A stretch of DNA of 64,000 bases from Micromonospora echinospora (GTDB lineage: Bacteria > Actinomycetota > Actinomycetes > Mycobacteriales > Micromonosporaceae), in NCBI RefSeq assembly GCF_014203425.1, contig NZ_JACHJC010000001.1, forward strand, positions 5,482,001 to 5,546,000. The letters run 5' to 3'. Position 1 is the stretch's first letter, and every line of letters starts with the position of its first letter. Of this stretch, positions 19,429-27,493 are shown piece after piece. Position numbers and translations under genes: made by a program. A model generated the notes under the pieces. It was not told where the DNA came from. It saw nothing but the letters and a program-made list of their open reading frames with translations, and did no database searches.

Positions 19429-20300
19429 CGCACGCCCCAGAAGTCGGTGCTCCGGTAGAAGCCGGTGGTGAAGCCGAGCTGCCGGGACAGGAAGTCGGCC
19501 TCCCGGGGCGCCTCACCGGCCAGCTTCGCCAGCAGGACGCGGCAGTGGTCGACCTGTTCGGCGAACCGCCGCTCGACCTCCGCCGGGTCGTCCACCAGCA
19601 GCAGCGCGTTGAGGTCGCCGGACTCGGCGTCCCGGCGGTGGGTGCCGAGGTCGTTCACGAGCCGCAGGGCCCGCTGCACCTCGTCGCTCACCGGAACGAC
19701 CCGATCCATCGCCTCGGCGGTGGACACCGATCCGGTGTGGATCCAGTGCGCCACGTTCACCACCGTCGCGGCGAGGTTGTCGGCGTTCGCCAGGTAGTCG
19801 GCGAGCGTGGGACGGCCGGTGCGCCGCCAGTCCCACTCGCGGGCCATCGCGTCGAGCGTGCGTTCCATCGCGGCACGCCAGTGGCCGCGCAGCGCCGGGT
19901 AGCCGGGCGCGGCCGCCACGTCGTCGCGCAACTCGGCCAGGAACCGGCCCAGCGGGTCGTCGGCGCCGGCGCCGTCGAGCACGTCCAGGCAGGTGCGGGT
20001 GACCCGGTCGACAGCCGCCCGGCTGGTCGCCTGGTGGTCGACCAGCCAGTCCACGGCGAAGCCCCAGAGCACCGCGCGGTTGGTCACGGCCAGCTCGGCG
20101 GCGCTGTGCCAGGGGGCGCTGAACGCCATCGCCTGCGCGATACTGCTGAACAGCGTCGCGTCGAACGGGTCCGCGGGGAACAGCTCGGGGTGCGCGGCGG
20201 CGGCCTTGCGCAGGCCGCGCTGGCCCTGCGCGGCGAGCGCGCAGACCCGGCCCTGCTCCGCCGCGGCGGCCAGCGGATCCGGTGTCGGCCCGTCGGTCAT
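19425..20300 (-). CDS. class I terpene synthase (diterpene synthase-like)
   Basis: 291 residues, all-helical. The aspartate-rich motif is VDWLVD (D84-x3-D88), and the second metal motif NDLGTHRRDAE at 216-226 fits NSE with Asp at position 224 where Glu is usual. The C-terminal FYRSTDFWG is like other short bacterial class I synthases that act after a class II cyclase. Expected to ionise copalyl-type diphosphate and cyclise or quench it. It overlaps the P450 stop (ATGA) and the cyclase start (GTGA), so the three genes are translationally coupled. Confidence 0.72.
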   Translation of the reverse strand: MTDGPTPDPLAAAAEQGRVCALAAQGQRGLRKAAAAHPELFPADPFDATLFSSIAQAMAFSAPWHSAAELAVTNRAVLWGFAVDWLVDHQATSRAAVDRVTRTCLDVLDGAGADDPLGRFLAELRDDVAAAPGYPALRGHWRAAMERTLDAMAREWDWRRTGRPTLADYLANADNLAATVVNVAHWIHTGSVSTAEAMDRVVPVSDEVQRALRLVNDLGTHRRDAESGDLNALLLVDDPAEVERRFAEQVDHCRVLLAKLAGEAPREADFLSRQLGFTTGFYRSTDFWGVR

Positions 20301-21682
20301 GCCCGCTCCGCCCGCCCGGCCGCGACGAGCGTCAGCTCCACCCGCTCGCGCGGCCGCAGCGCCGCGGCCAGCCGCAATCCGGGTACGCCGGGGCGGTGCA
20401 GCCGGAACCGGTAGCGGCTGAGCATGGTGGCGAGGATGAGCTGCGCCTCCAGGTAGAACAGGTACATGCCGAGGCACTGGTGCGGCCCGCCGCCGAACGG
20501 GAAGTGGGCGTACCGGTGGCGGGCCCGGACCCGCTCGGGCCGGAACCGTTCGGGGTCGAACTCGTCCGGGCGGTCCCAGAACTGCCGCATCCGCTGGGTG
20601 ATCAGCGGGCTGACCGCCATCGTGGCGCCGGGCTCGATCGGCACGCCGTCGATGACGTCCTCGGCGACCGCGCGGCGCGGGATGATCCATCCGATCGGGT
20701 AGAGCCGCAGCAGCTCGTCCAGCACCATCCGGGTGTACGTGAGCCGGCTCAGGTGCTCGCGGCGTACCGGCTCGTCGCCGACCACCTCGTCGATCTCGGC
20801 GTAGAGCCGCTCGGCCACCTCGGGGTGCTCGTCCAGGTGCGGCCAGGCCCAGGTCAGGACGTTGATGGTGGTCTCGGTGGTGGCGGCGAACATCGCCACG
20901 GTGTCGTTGCGGACCTGCCGCTCGTCGAGCTGCCGCCCGTCGTCGGTGCGGGCCTGCCAGAGCGTCGAGATGACGTCGTCGCCCTGGTCGGCGGACTCGC
21001 GGGTCTCGCGGACGACCGGCACCAGCACGTCGTCCACGATGCGTACGGCGCGGGCGAACGTCCGGTCCCCCGGCATCGGCAGGGACAGCGGCGCGAACGG
21101 CACGATGATGCGCGGGATGACGGCGGTGGCGATCCGGTCCTGCGCCTCGATCACGCGCATCGCGTCCGGCACCGAGATCCGGTCGGCGAAGAGCACCTTC
21201 ATGATCGCCCGGCTGACGATGCGCGCCTGCTCCACGCCGATGTCGACCGGGCGTCCGGCGCGGGCCGGCTCGTCCAGCTCGTCGACCGCGTCGCGGATCG
21301 CGTCGGCCATGCCGTCGACGAGCGCCTCCACCCGCTTGGCGGTGAACATCGGCTGGAGCATGCGGCGGCTGGCCGACCAGATCTGCCCCTCGCCCAGGAT
21401 GCCCTCGCCGAACAGTCGCTTCACCGGGCGCCAGAACAGCCCGTCACCGGCCCGTTCGTAGTTGTCCGCCCGGTCGCGCAGCACGTGCTGCACGTGCCTG
21501 GGGTGGGTGACCAGGTACGGCCGGAACGAACCGAGGTTGAGCCGGACCAGCTCGCCGTCGGTACGGTTACCGATGTCGATGAGAGCCCGGGCGGGATCGC
21601 GGAGCGCCGCCGGCAGGATCTTCCGCAGCGGCACGGTTCGGGGTCGGCCGGTGGGCCCCGGTGTGTCCGTCGGTTCGGGCAC
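20297..21682 (-). CDS. cytochrome P450
   Basis: 461 residues. The heme-binding loop is FPFGGGPHQCLGM near residue 405, the ExxR motif is in LDELLRLYP near 320, and the I-helix oxygen site is AATTETT near 270, with Thr where Gly is usual. The sequence is class III/CYP102-like in style and has no reductase domain, so partners must come from elsewhere. It is the first gene of the terpene block and probably oxidises the diterpene hydrocarbon. GTG start with GAGGGAG eight bases upstream. Confidence 0.9.
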   Translation of the reverse strand: MPEPTDTPGPTGRPRTVPLRKILPAALRDPARALIDIGNRTDGELVRLNLGSFRPYLVTHPRHVQHVLRDRADNYERAGDGLFWRPVKRLFGEGILGEGQIWSASRRMLQPMFTAKRVEALVDGMADAIRDAVDELDEPARAGRPVDIGVEQARIVSRAIMKVLFADRISVPDAMRVIEAQDRIATAVIPRIIVPFAPLSLPMPGDRTFARAVRIVDDVLVPVVRETRESADQGDDVISTLWQARTDDGRQLDERQVRNDTVAMFAATTETTINVLTWAWPHLDEHPEVAERLYAEIDEVVGDEPVRREHLSRLTYTRMVLDELLRLYPIGWIIPRRAVAEDVIDGVPIEPGATMAVSPLITQRMRQFWDRPDEFDPERFRPERVRARHRYAHFPFGGGPHQCLGMYLFYLEAQLILATMLSRYRFRLHRPGVPGLRLAAALRPRERVELTLVAAGRAERA

Positions 21683-21736
21683 CTGAACGCTCCCTCGGTT
21701 GACTCAGGGTCGCGACTCCGTATCGAGCCGTAATGT

Positions 21737-21748
21737 TGCTCGCGAGCA
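21737..21748. promoter_or_regulatory. 12-bp perfect palindrome upstream of the terpene operon
   Basis: TGCTCGCGAGCA lies 55 bp upstream of the P450 start, in the 274-bp gap that divides the terpene operon from the DUF2630 gene. A second weaker repeat, GTACG-N7-CGTAC with a CACGTG inside, is at 21836-21852. Either could be an operator; no regulator gene is adjacent. Confidence 0.35.
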
Positions 21749-21956
21749 TGCCATCCTGAGCCGCAGATCAAAAGGCAGGTCGGAGGATATTTCACGTAAC
21801 AACAATCCCTTTGTCGAGAATGGAGACGGTGGGATGTACGTCACGTGCGTACACAGTGGTGAGTCCCGCGGAATGCGAGCCCGCCTCACCTGTCCCGGTA
21901 CGGCCGACGCCGCCAGAACCCGGGCGGCGACCCGCCCGCTGTGCCAAGCTTCGGGC

Positions 21957-22205
21957 ATGGACGACAAGACCATCCTGAGCCGGATCTCCGAACTCGTCGA
22001 CGAGGAGCACCGGCTGCGGGCCGACGCGCAGCAGCACGAGTCCGGCACCGACGGCGAGGCCCGGGAGCGGCTGCGGGCCCTGGAGGAGTCCCTGGACCAG
22101 TGCTGGGACCTGCTGCGCCGTCGCCGTGCCGCGCGCCAGGCGCACGGCGACCCGGACGCCCAGGGCGAGCGCCCGGTGCCGGAGGTCGAGCGCTACCTGC
22201 AATGA
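21957..22205 (+). CDS. DUF2630 family protein
   Basis: 82 residues: MDDKTILSRISELVDEEHRLRA, then an acidic link and LRALEESLDQCWDLLRRRRAARQ, ending PEVERYLQ. This two-helix coiled layout with the RLRALE..LDQCWDLLRRRRA core is the DUF2630 signature, an actinobacterial protein of unknown function. The start was set at ATG 21957 where family similarity begins; in-frame upstream codons belong to the intergenic region. Confidence 0.85.
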   Translation: MDDKTILSRISELVDEEHRLRADAQQHESGTDGEARERLRALEESLDQCWDLLRRRRAARQAHGDPDAQGERPVPEVERYLQ

Positions 22206-22215
22206 CCCGCACGGG

Positions 22216-22253
22216 TGGGCGTCCCGGGCGGTCGAGCCGCCCGGGACACCCGC
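22216..22253. terminator. bidirectional terminator between convergent genes
   Basis: Inverted repeat GGGxGTCCCGGGCGG / CCGCCCGGGACxCCC with loop TCGAG, between the DUF2630 stop and the RIO-kinase stop. Confidence 0.8.
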
Positions 22254-22257
22254 CCCG

Positions 22258-23184
22258 TCAGCGGATCCCCGCCTCCCGCAGCAGCGCCTCGGTGAGCGCC
22301 TCCGGGTCGGTGACGGTGGCGGGCATCCCGCGGGCCGCGAACCAGGCGGCCACCACCCGCACGTCCCGGGCCAGGAACTCGCCGCCCTGCGGGTTGGCCA
22401 CCACGTCCACCACCTGCGGCAGGTCGATCAGCACCAGCCGGCCCGCGTGCACCAGCAGGTTGTACGGGGACAGGTCGCCGTGGGCGTACCCGGCCCGGGC
22501 CAGCACGGTCAGCGCCTCGACCAGCTGATCCCACAGATCGCGCAGCTCGGCGGCGTCGGGGCGGACCTGCGCCAGCCGCGGCGCGGCCTCCCCCGCCCCG
22601 GCGTCGCCGACGAACTCCAGCATCAGCTCGGTGCCGAGCATCTGCACCGGATAGGGCACGGCGATCCGCCCGGAGGCGGCGCCGATCTCCCAGAGCTGGG
22701 ACAGCGCGGCGAACTCGGCCGCCGCCCACTGCCCGGCGATCATCTGCCGGCCGAACGCGGTACGGCCGGTCATCGCCCGCATCTCCCGCGACCGGCGCAC
22801 CCGGCGGCCCTCCAGGTAACCGGCGTCGCGGTGGAAGAGCCGGTGCTGGGCGTCGCGGTACCGCTTGACCGCCAGCAGGCAGGAGCGGTCGGTGTCCGGC
22901 ACGGCGCGGCGGACCAGGTGGACGTCCGCCTCCTTGCCGGTCTTGAGCACCCCGAGCTCGGTGTCCCGGGCGGCCAGTTCGGTGACCAGCCAGTCCGGGT
23001 AGGGCTCCGGGCCGTGGACGGCCTGGTCCCAGGAGGACCAGCTGTCCTCCGCGTCGGGCTCGGCGTCCGGGTCGGTGAGGGTCGGCGTGGGCCGCCCCCG
23101 CTTCAGGAAGTCGGGTTCGTCGTCGTCGAAGCGGCTCTTGCCGCGGCCACGGCGCTGCGGCGCCGGGAAGTCGTGATCGCGCAC
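22258..23184 (-). CDS. RIO1-like serine protein kinase
   Basis: About 308 residues. VLKTGKEADVHLV is the RIO-type nucleotide loop, LLAVKRYRD holds the ATP lysine, HGDLSPYNLLVH the catalytic Asp and Asn, and LVLIDLPQVVD the metal Asp (DLPQ is typical for RIO kinases). The N-terminal 90 residues are charged and probably disordered. Bacterial RIO kinases are atypical Ser/Thr kinases of unclear role. The start is taken as GTG 23184. The gap 23185-23430 holds no gene that I can support; it is GC-rich with short CCGGCCG palindromes. Confidence 0.82.
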   Translation of the reverse strand: MRDHDFPAPQRRGRGKSRFDDDEPDFLKRGRPTPTLTDPDAEPDAEDSWSSWDQAVHGPEPYPDWLVTELAARDTELGVLKTGKEADVHLVRRAVPDTDRSCLLAVKRYRDAQHRLFHRDAGYLEGRRVRRSREMRAMTGRTAFGRQMIAGQWAAAEFAALSQLWEIGAASGRIAVPYPVQMLGTELMLEFVGDAGAGEAAPRLAQVRPDAAELRDLWDQLVEALTVLARAGYAHGDLSPYNLLVHAGRLVLIDLPQVVDVVANPQGGEFLARDVRVVAAWFAARGMPATVTDPEALTEALLREAGIR

Positions 23185-23430
23185 GGGTGGATCTGTCCTT
23201 CGATCGAGGCTGGTGGAGGCAGGTGGAACGACCCTGCGAAGACGGCCATGACCGACCTCCTCTCCTCGACCGGGCATCACCCGGCTGCGCACTCGCGCGG
23301 CACCATGCTCGTCCGCGGCCCGGTGTGGGTCAACGGATTTTCCGCCGGTGTGCGGCCTGCCCGTCCGGCCGCCGTGCGGCCCGTCGATCCGGCCGTGGTG
23401 CCGCCGGGCGGCCTGTCGATCGGCCGCCGG

Positions 23431-24075
23431 TCAGCCGGCCAGCACGGCCGCGACGGCCGCGATCAGCCCGTCCTCGATCCGGGTCGGTGCGAACCGGGGG
23501 TCCGACCAGCGGCGTCCCCGATGCAGCCAGACGCTGGGCAGACCCACTGCTGTCGCGCCGCCGATGTCCGCCTCCGGGCTGTCGCCGACCACCCACGCGC
23601 CGCGCAACGGCATCCGGGCCCGCTGGGCGGCGAGCGCGAAGATCCTCGGGTTCGGCTTGCTGACGCCGGCCTCCTCCGAGATCACCCAGTCGGCGACGTA
23701 GCGGTCCAGGCCGGTCTTGCGGATCTTGGCGTCCTGTTGACGGGTAGCGCCGTTGGTGACCACCACCGGCACCCAGCCGGCGTCGGCGGCGATCCGCAGC
23801 GCGCAGGCCACCAGCGGATCGAGCCGCATGTGCGCCACCACGCCGTCGTGCAGCTCGTCGACCAGGTCGATCGAGGGGATGCGCAGCGCGTACCGGTCGC
23901 GGATCGCGTCCGCCACGTCCCACCGGTTGGTCAGTCCGTCGGCGTCCACGGACACCAGCCAGTCGAGGTCGACGGGCGGCGCGCCGATGCCCGCCAGGAA
24001 GCGTTCTCCCCAGACACGGAACGGCCCGTCGCGGTCCAGCAGGGTGTTGTCCAGATCGAGCAGGAGCAACGGCAC
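23431..24075 (-). CDS. HAD-superfamily phosphatase
   Basis: 214 residues. DLDNTLLDRDG is motif I (nucleophile Asp and acid/base Asp), VVVTNGATRQQ is motif II, the Lys of GVSKPNPRIF motif III, and VVGDSPEADIGGA motif IV. A helical cap sits between motifs I and II, as in YjjG/phosphoglycolate phosphatase-like hydrolases. Substrate unknown. GTG 24075 lies six bases after TAGGGT with no ribosome site, so probably leaderless. Confidence 0.9.
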   Translation of the reverse strand: MPLLLLDLDNTLLDRDGPFRVWGERFLAGIGAPPVDLDWLVSVDADGLTNRWDVADAIRDRYALRIPSIDLVDELHDGVVAHMRLDPLVACALRIAADAGWVPVVVTNGATRQQDAKIRKTGLDRYVADWVISEEAGVSKPNPRIFALAAQRARMPLRGAWVVGDSPEADIGGATAVGLPSVWLHRGRRWSDPRFAPTRIEDGLIAAVAAVLAG

Positions 24076-24131
24076 TTGGGCACCCTACGGGAACGCTCGG
24101 AGCACCGACAGGGCCCCGGGGGCGGCCACGG

Positions 24132-24977
24132 TCAGGCGACGAACGCGGCGCGGGCGGCCCCGGCGTCCACCGGCCGGTCGAGCAGCATGGTGTGCGCTGC
24201 GCGGGTGGCCGCCAGCGCGTCCGGGTCCAGCGTCGCCACCAGCACGTCCTCTCCGGTGTCGGCGCCCCGCGCCAGCGGCCGGCCCTCCGGGTCGTACACC
24301 GCCGCGCCGCCGTTGAACCGCCAGGGATCCGCGCCGCCGACCACGTTGGCGAACACGACGTACATCGTGTTGTCCAGCGCCCGGGCGGCGTAGTAGAGGT
24401 CGCGGCGGTGCGCCGAGCCGGCCAGGTAGCCGCTCGGGCAGAGATACCCGTGCGCGCCGTCGCCGGCCGCGGCCCGCGCGTGCTCCGGGAAGCAGCCGTC
24501 GTAGCAGACGCCCAGGCCGAGCCGCCACGTCTCGACGAGCAGCGTGGCGCCGCGCCGGCCGGCGTCGAACATCTCGCGCTCGCCACCCCAGAGCTGCTGC
24601 TTGTCGTACGCGGCGGTGACCGTGCCGGCCGGGTCCACGACGAGCGAGGAGATCGTGCGCCGCCGGTCGGGGTGGCGGACGGCGGCGCCGATCACCACGG
24701 CGGCGCCCGCGTCTGCGGCAGCGGTACGCAGCGGGTCCAGCCGGGGGTCGGCGACCCGGCCGTTGGCGTCGGCGGCCACGTCGGTCGCGTCCGGGTCGGC
24801 GCCCAGCGTCGGCGGGTGATACGCCGGCAGGAACAGCTCGGGCAGCACCACGACCCGGGCGCCCACGGCGCGGCCGACGAGGCGGGCGGCGGCGCGGGCG
24901 TTGCCGGCGACGTCGCCGGGCTCCGGCTGAGCCTGGACGGCGGCCACTGTCAGCGGATCACTGGGGAGGGGGGTCAC
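24132..24977 (-). CDS. carbon-nitrogen hydrolase (nitrilase superfamily)
   Basis: 281 residues with the Glu-Lys-Cys triad: LPELFLP (Glu near 47), AYDKQQLWG (Lys near 124) and GVCYDGCFPEHAR (Cys near 159). The superfamily hydrolyses amides or N-carbamoyl compounds; branch and substrate are not clear. GTG at 24977, six bases after TAGGAT, probably leaderless. It neighbours the AcnR-like gene divergently, about 100 bp away. Confidence 0.88.
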   Translation of the reverse strand: MTPLPSDPLTVAAVQAQPEPGDVAGNARAAARLVGRAVGARVVVLPELFLPAYHPPTLGADPDATDVAADANGRVADPRLDPLRTAAADAGAAVVIGAAVRHPDRRRTISSLVVDPAGTVTAAYDKQQLWGGEREMFDAGRRGATLLVETWRLGLGVCYDGCFPEHARAAAGDGAHGYLCPSGYLAGSAHRRDLYYAARALDNTMYVVFANVVGGADPWRFNGGAAVYDPEGRPLARGADTGEDVLVATLDPDALAATRAAHTMLLDRPVDAGAARAAFVA

Positions 24978-25030
24978 CCGCCGATCCTAACCACCGGACA
25001 CCGGCGGATGATCATCCCGAATCGCATCTC

Positions 25031-25049
25031 AAGCCGTACGTACGGTTTG
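25031..25049. promoter_or_regulatory. palindromic operator candidate for the AcnR-like repressor
   Basis: AAGCCGTACGTACGGTTTG contains the perfect 12-bp palindrome CCGTACGTACGG (25034-25045) and lies 33 bp upstream of the TetR gene. The same half-site and flanks recur upstream of acnA at 5324-5342. It also overlaps a TACGGT hexamer that could be a -10 box. Confidence 0.5.
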
Positions 25050-25081
25050 CATCACGCGGTCCCGCCTGCGACGATCCACAG

Positions 25082-25654
25082 GTGCCCAGAGTAAGCCAGG
25101 ACCAGCTCGACGCGCGCCGGCAGGAGATTCTCGCGGCGGCGCGGGCGTGTTTCGCCCGGCACGGCTACGAGGGCGCCACAGTGCGGCGGCTGGAGGAGGC
25201 CACCGGCCTGTCCCGTGGCGCGATCTTCCACCACTTCCGGGACAAGGACTCCCTGTTCCTGGCCGTCGCCGAGGACGACGCCGCCGCCATGGTGGAGACG
25301 GTGGCCCGCAACGGCCTGGTCCAGGTGATGCGGGACCTGCTCGCCCGGGCGGTCTCGCCGGACACCACCGGCTGGCTCGGCAGCCAACTGGAGGTCTCGC
25401 GCCGGCTGCGTACCGACCCGGCCTTCGCCAAGCGCTGGACGGAGCGTTCCGAAGCCATCGCCGGGGCGACCCGGGAACGCCTGGTGCGTCAGCGCGAGGC
25501 CGGCGTGCTCCGCGACGACGTCCCGATCGACGTGCTGGCCCAGTTCCTGGAGCTGGCCTACGACGGGCTGGTGCTGCACCTGGCGATGGGCCGCCCGGCC
25601 GGCGACCTGGCCCGGGTGCTCGACCTGGTCGAGGAGGCCGTGCGCCGGCACTGA
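25082..25654 (+). CDS. acnR: TetR-family repressor, AcnR-like
   Basis: 190 residues. The N-terminal helix-turn-helix runs RQEILAAARACFARHGYEGA, TVRRLEEATGLSRGAIFHHF, RDKDSLFLAVAEDDAAAM. These stretches, and the later NGLVQVMRDLL, RRLRTDPAFAKRW, DVPIDVLAQFLE and VLDLVEEAVR, closely follow what I recall of Corynebacterium AcnR, which represses aconitase and is normally encoded next to it. Here acnA is about 17 kb away, but a near-identical palindrome lies upstream of both genes. GTG start at 25082. Orthology is inferred, not computed. Confidence 0.75.
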   Translation: MPRVSQDQLDARRQEILAAARACFARHGYEGATVRRLEEATGLSRGAIFHHFRDKDSLFLAVAEDDAAAMVETVARNGLVQVMRDLLARAVSPDTTGWLGSQLEVSRRLRTDPAFAKRWTERSEAIAGATRERLVRQREAGVLRDDVPIDVLAQFLELAYDGLVLHLAMGRPAGDLARVLDLVEEAVRRH

Positions 25655-25757
25655 GCCGCGCCGGTCTCGGTCCGGTAACTGCGCCACTTGAGGAGATCGA
25701 CTCTGGCGCGCCTGCTCCACAATGAGCCGCGACCCCTCCGCGCGACAGGAGCAGCCG

Positions 25758-26678
25758 ATGAGCCTCCCCTCGGACGACACCTGGGGCATCCCCGGCCCCA
25801 CCTTCCTGCGCTGGTACCTGCTTGTCGCCGTCGTCCTGGTGGTCGGTGCGATCGTGTACCGGCGTCGCATGCTGGCCGGCACGCCGGTGACCGACCACGG
25901 CGCGTTGGGGCCGCAGCAGGTCGCGTACCTCAACGGCGGTGACCAGCTCGCCGTCTGGGCCGCGCTCGGCGCGCTGCGCCACGCCAGCGCGGTCGGCGTA
26001 CGACCGGACCGGCGGCTCACCACCGGCGGTCCGCTGCCGGCCGGGGCCACCCCGCTGGACCAGGCGGTCCACTACGCGGCGAGCCGCGGCCTGCGTACCC
26101 GGGACCTGGCCGCCGACGAATGGGTGCGGCGGGCGATCGACGAGCTGCGCGACGGTCTGGTCCGCCGGGGCCTGGCACTGGACCAGGAGCGACGCCGGAC
26201 GCTGCGGCGCGGCGCGCTGCTGATCGGCTTCCTGCTGGTGATCGGCATCGCCCGCGCCGTCTTCGGGCTGCTCAACGGGCGGCCCACCGGCTGGCTCCTG
26301 CTCAGCCTGGTCGCGCTCGGCATCGCGTTCATGCTGCTCAACCGCGTGCCCTGGCGTACCCGGGCGGCGACCGCCGCGCTCGACGACATGCGCCGCCGGC
26401 ACGCCTGGCTACGGCCGGCCGCCTCCCCCGCGTACGCCACGTACGGCGCGACGGATGTGGCGCTGGGCGTGGCGCTGTTCGGCACCGCCACGCTCTGGAC
26501 CATGGACCCGGGCTTCGCCGAGCAGGCCGAGATCCAGCGGCAGGCGATGGGCAACGCGGGCGGCGCCAGCTCCGGCACCTCGTGCGGCGGCGGAGCAACC
26601 GCCGGCGGCGGCTCCTGCGGGGGCGGCAGCTCCTGCGGCGGGGGCGGTGGCTGCGGCGGAGGCGGGTGCGGCGGATGA
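25758..26678 (+). CDS. TIGR04222-type membrane protein with Cys/Gly-rich tail
   Basis: 306 residues. Membrane segment about 14-34; a soluble region 35-150 with ALGPQQVAYLNGGDQLAVWAAL, typical of TIGR04222 proteins; two hydrophobic segments at about 152-172 and 178-196; a basic RTRAATAALDDMRRRHAWL stretch; then a C-terminal tail with Cys at 276, 287, 293, 299 and 304 separated by Gly-rich spacers. ATG 25758 is chosen because AGGAG is six bases upstream. Its stop overlaps the DUF692 start (ATGA). The tail is a good candidate substrate for that oxidase. Confidence 0.78.
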   Translation: MSLPSDDTWGIPGPTFLRWYLLVAVVLVVGAIVYRRRMLAGTPVTDHGALGPQQVAYLNGGDQLAVWAALGALRHASAVGVRPDRRLTTGGPLPAGATPLDQAVHYAASRGLRTRDLAADEWVRRAIDELRDGLVRRGLALDQERRRTLRRGALLIGFLLVIGIARAVFGLLNGRPTGWLLLSLVALGIAFMLLNRVPWRTRAATAALDDMRRRHAWLRPAASPAYATYGATDVALGVALFGTATLWTMDPGFAEQAEIQRQAMGNAGGASSGTSCGGGATAGGGSCGGGSSCGGGGGCGGGGCGG

Positions 26679-27493
26679 CCGGCCCGGCCGGCGTCGGCAT
26701 CGGCTGGCGCCCCGAGATCGCCGGATTCGTCGCCGGGCTGCCCGGGTTGCGGTTCGTCGAGGTGGTCGCGGAGACGGTCACCCCGGCCGGTCCGCTACCG
26801 GACGGGCTCGCCGAGCTGCGCGCGCGCGGCGTCGACGTCGTACCCCACGGGGTGCGGCTGTCCCTCGGCGGCGCGGAACCGGTCGACCCGGCGCGGGTGA
26901 CGCACCTGGCCGCGGTGGCGGCGGCGCTGGACGCGCCGCTGGTCAGCGAGCACATCGCGTTCGTGCGGGCCGGTGGTCTGGAGGCCGGGCACCTGCTGCC
27001 GCTGCCGCGCAGCCGCGAGGCGGTGGCCGCCGTGGTGGCGAACGTGCGGCGGACGCAGGCGGAGCTGCCGGTGCCGCTGGCCCTGGAGCCGATCGCCGCG
27101 CTCTTCGACTGGCCCGACGACGAGCTGGACGAGGCGGACTTCCTCACCGAGATCCTCGACGCCACCGGCGCGCTGCTGCTGCTCGACGTCGCGAACGTGC
27201 ACGCCAACGCCCGCAACCGGGGCGACGACCCGACCGCGCTGCTGGACCGGCTCCCGCTGGAACGCATCGCCTACGCGCACATCGCGGGCGGCGCCGAACA
27301 CGGCGGCTTCTACCACGACACGCACACCGATCCGGTGCCCGCCGCCGTGCTCGACCTGGTCCGCGAGTTGTGTCAGCGGCGCCGGCCGCCCGCGTTGCTG
27401 CTGGAACGCGACGGGCACTACCCGCCCGCCGCCGAGCTGCGCGCGGAACTGGACGCGCTCGCCGCCGCCTCCGGCCACCCGGTGGTCACGTGA
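26675..27493 (+). CDS. DUF692 / MNIO (multinuclear non-heme iron oxidase)
   Basis: 272 residues, TIM-barrel fold. Candidate iron ligands sit in family motifs: PHGVRLSLGG (H58), SEHIAF (H93), LEPIAAL (E138), LLDVANVHANARN (D171, N174), AHIAGG (H202), HDTHTDPVP (D215, H217) and LLERDGHYP (E244). MNIO enzymes (MbnB, TglH and relatives) oxidatively modify cysteines in ribosomal peptides. Here it is coupled by four-base overlaps to a membrane protein with a five-cysteine tail upstream and a small partner downstream. The E138 loop (LEPIAA) replaces the common LENP form. Confidence 0.85.
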   Translation: MTGPAGVGIGWRPEIAGFVAGLPGLRFVEVVAETVTPAGPLPDGLAELRARGVDVVPHGVRLSLGGAEPVDPARVTHLAAVAAALDAPLVSEHIAFVRAGGLEAGHLLPLPRSREAVAAVVANVRRTQAELPVPLALEPIAALFDWPDDELDEADFLTEILDATGALLLLDVANVHANARNRGDDPTALLDRLPLERIAYAHIAGGAEHGGFYHDTHTDPVPAAVLDLVRELCQRRRPPALLLERDGHYPPAAELRAELDALAAASGHPVVT

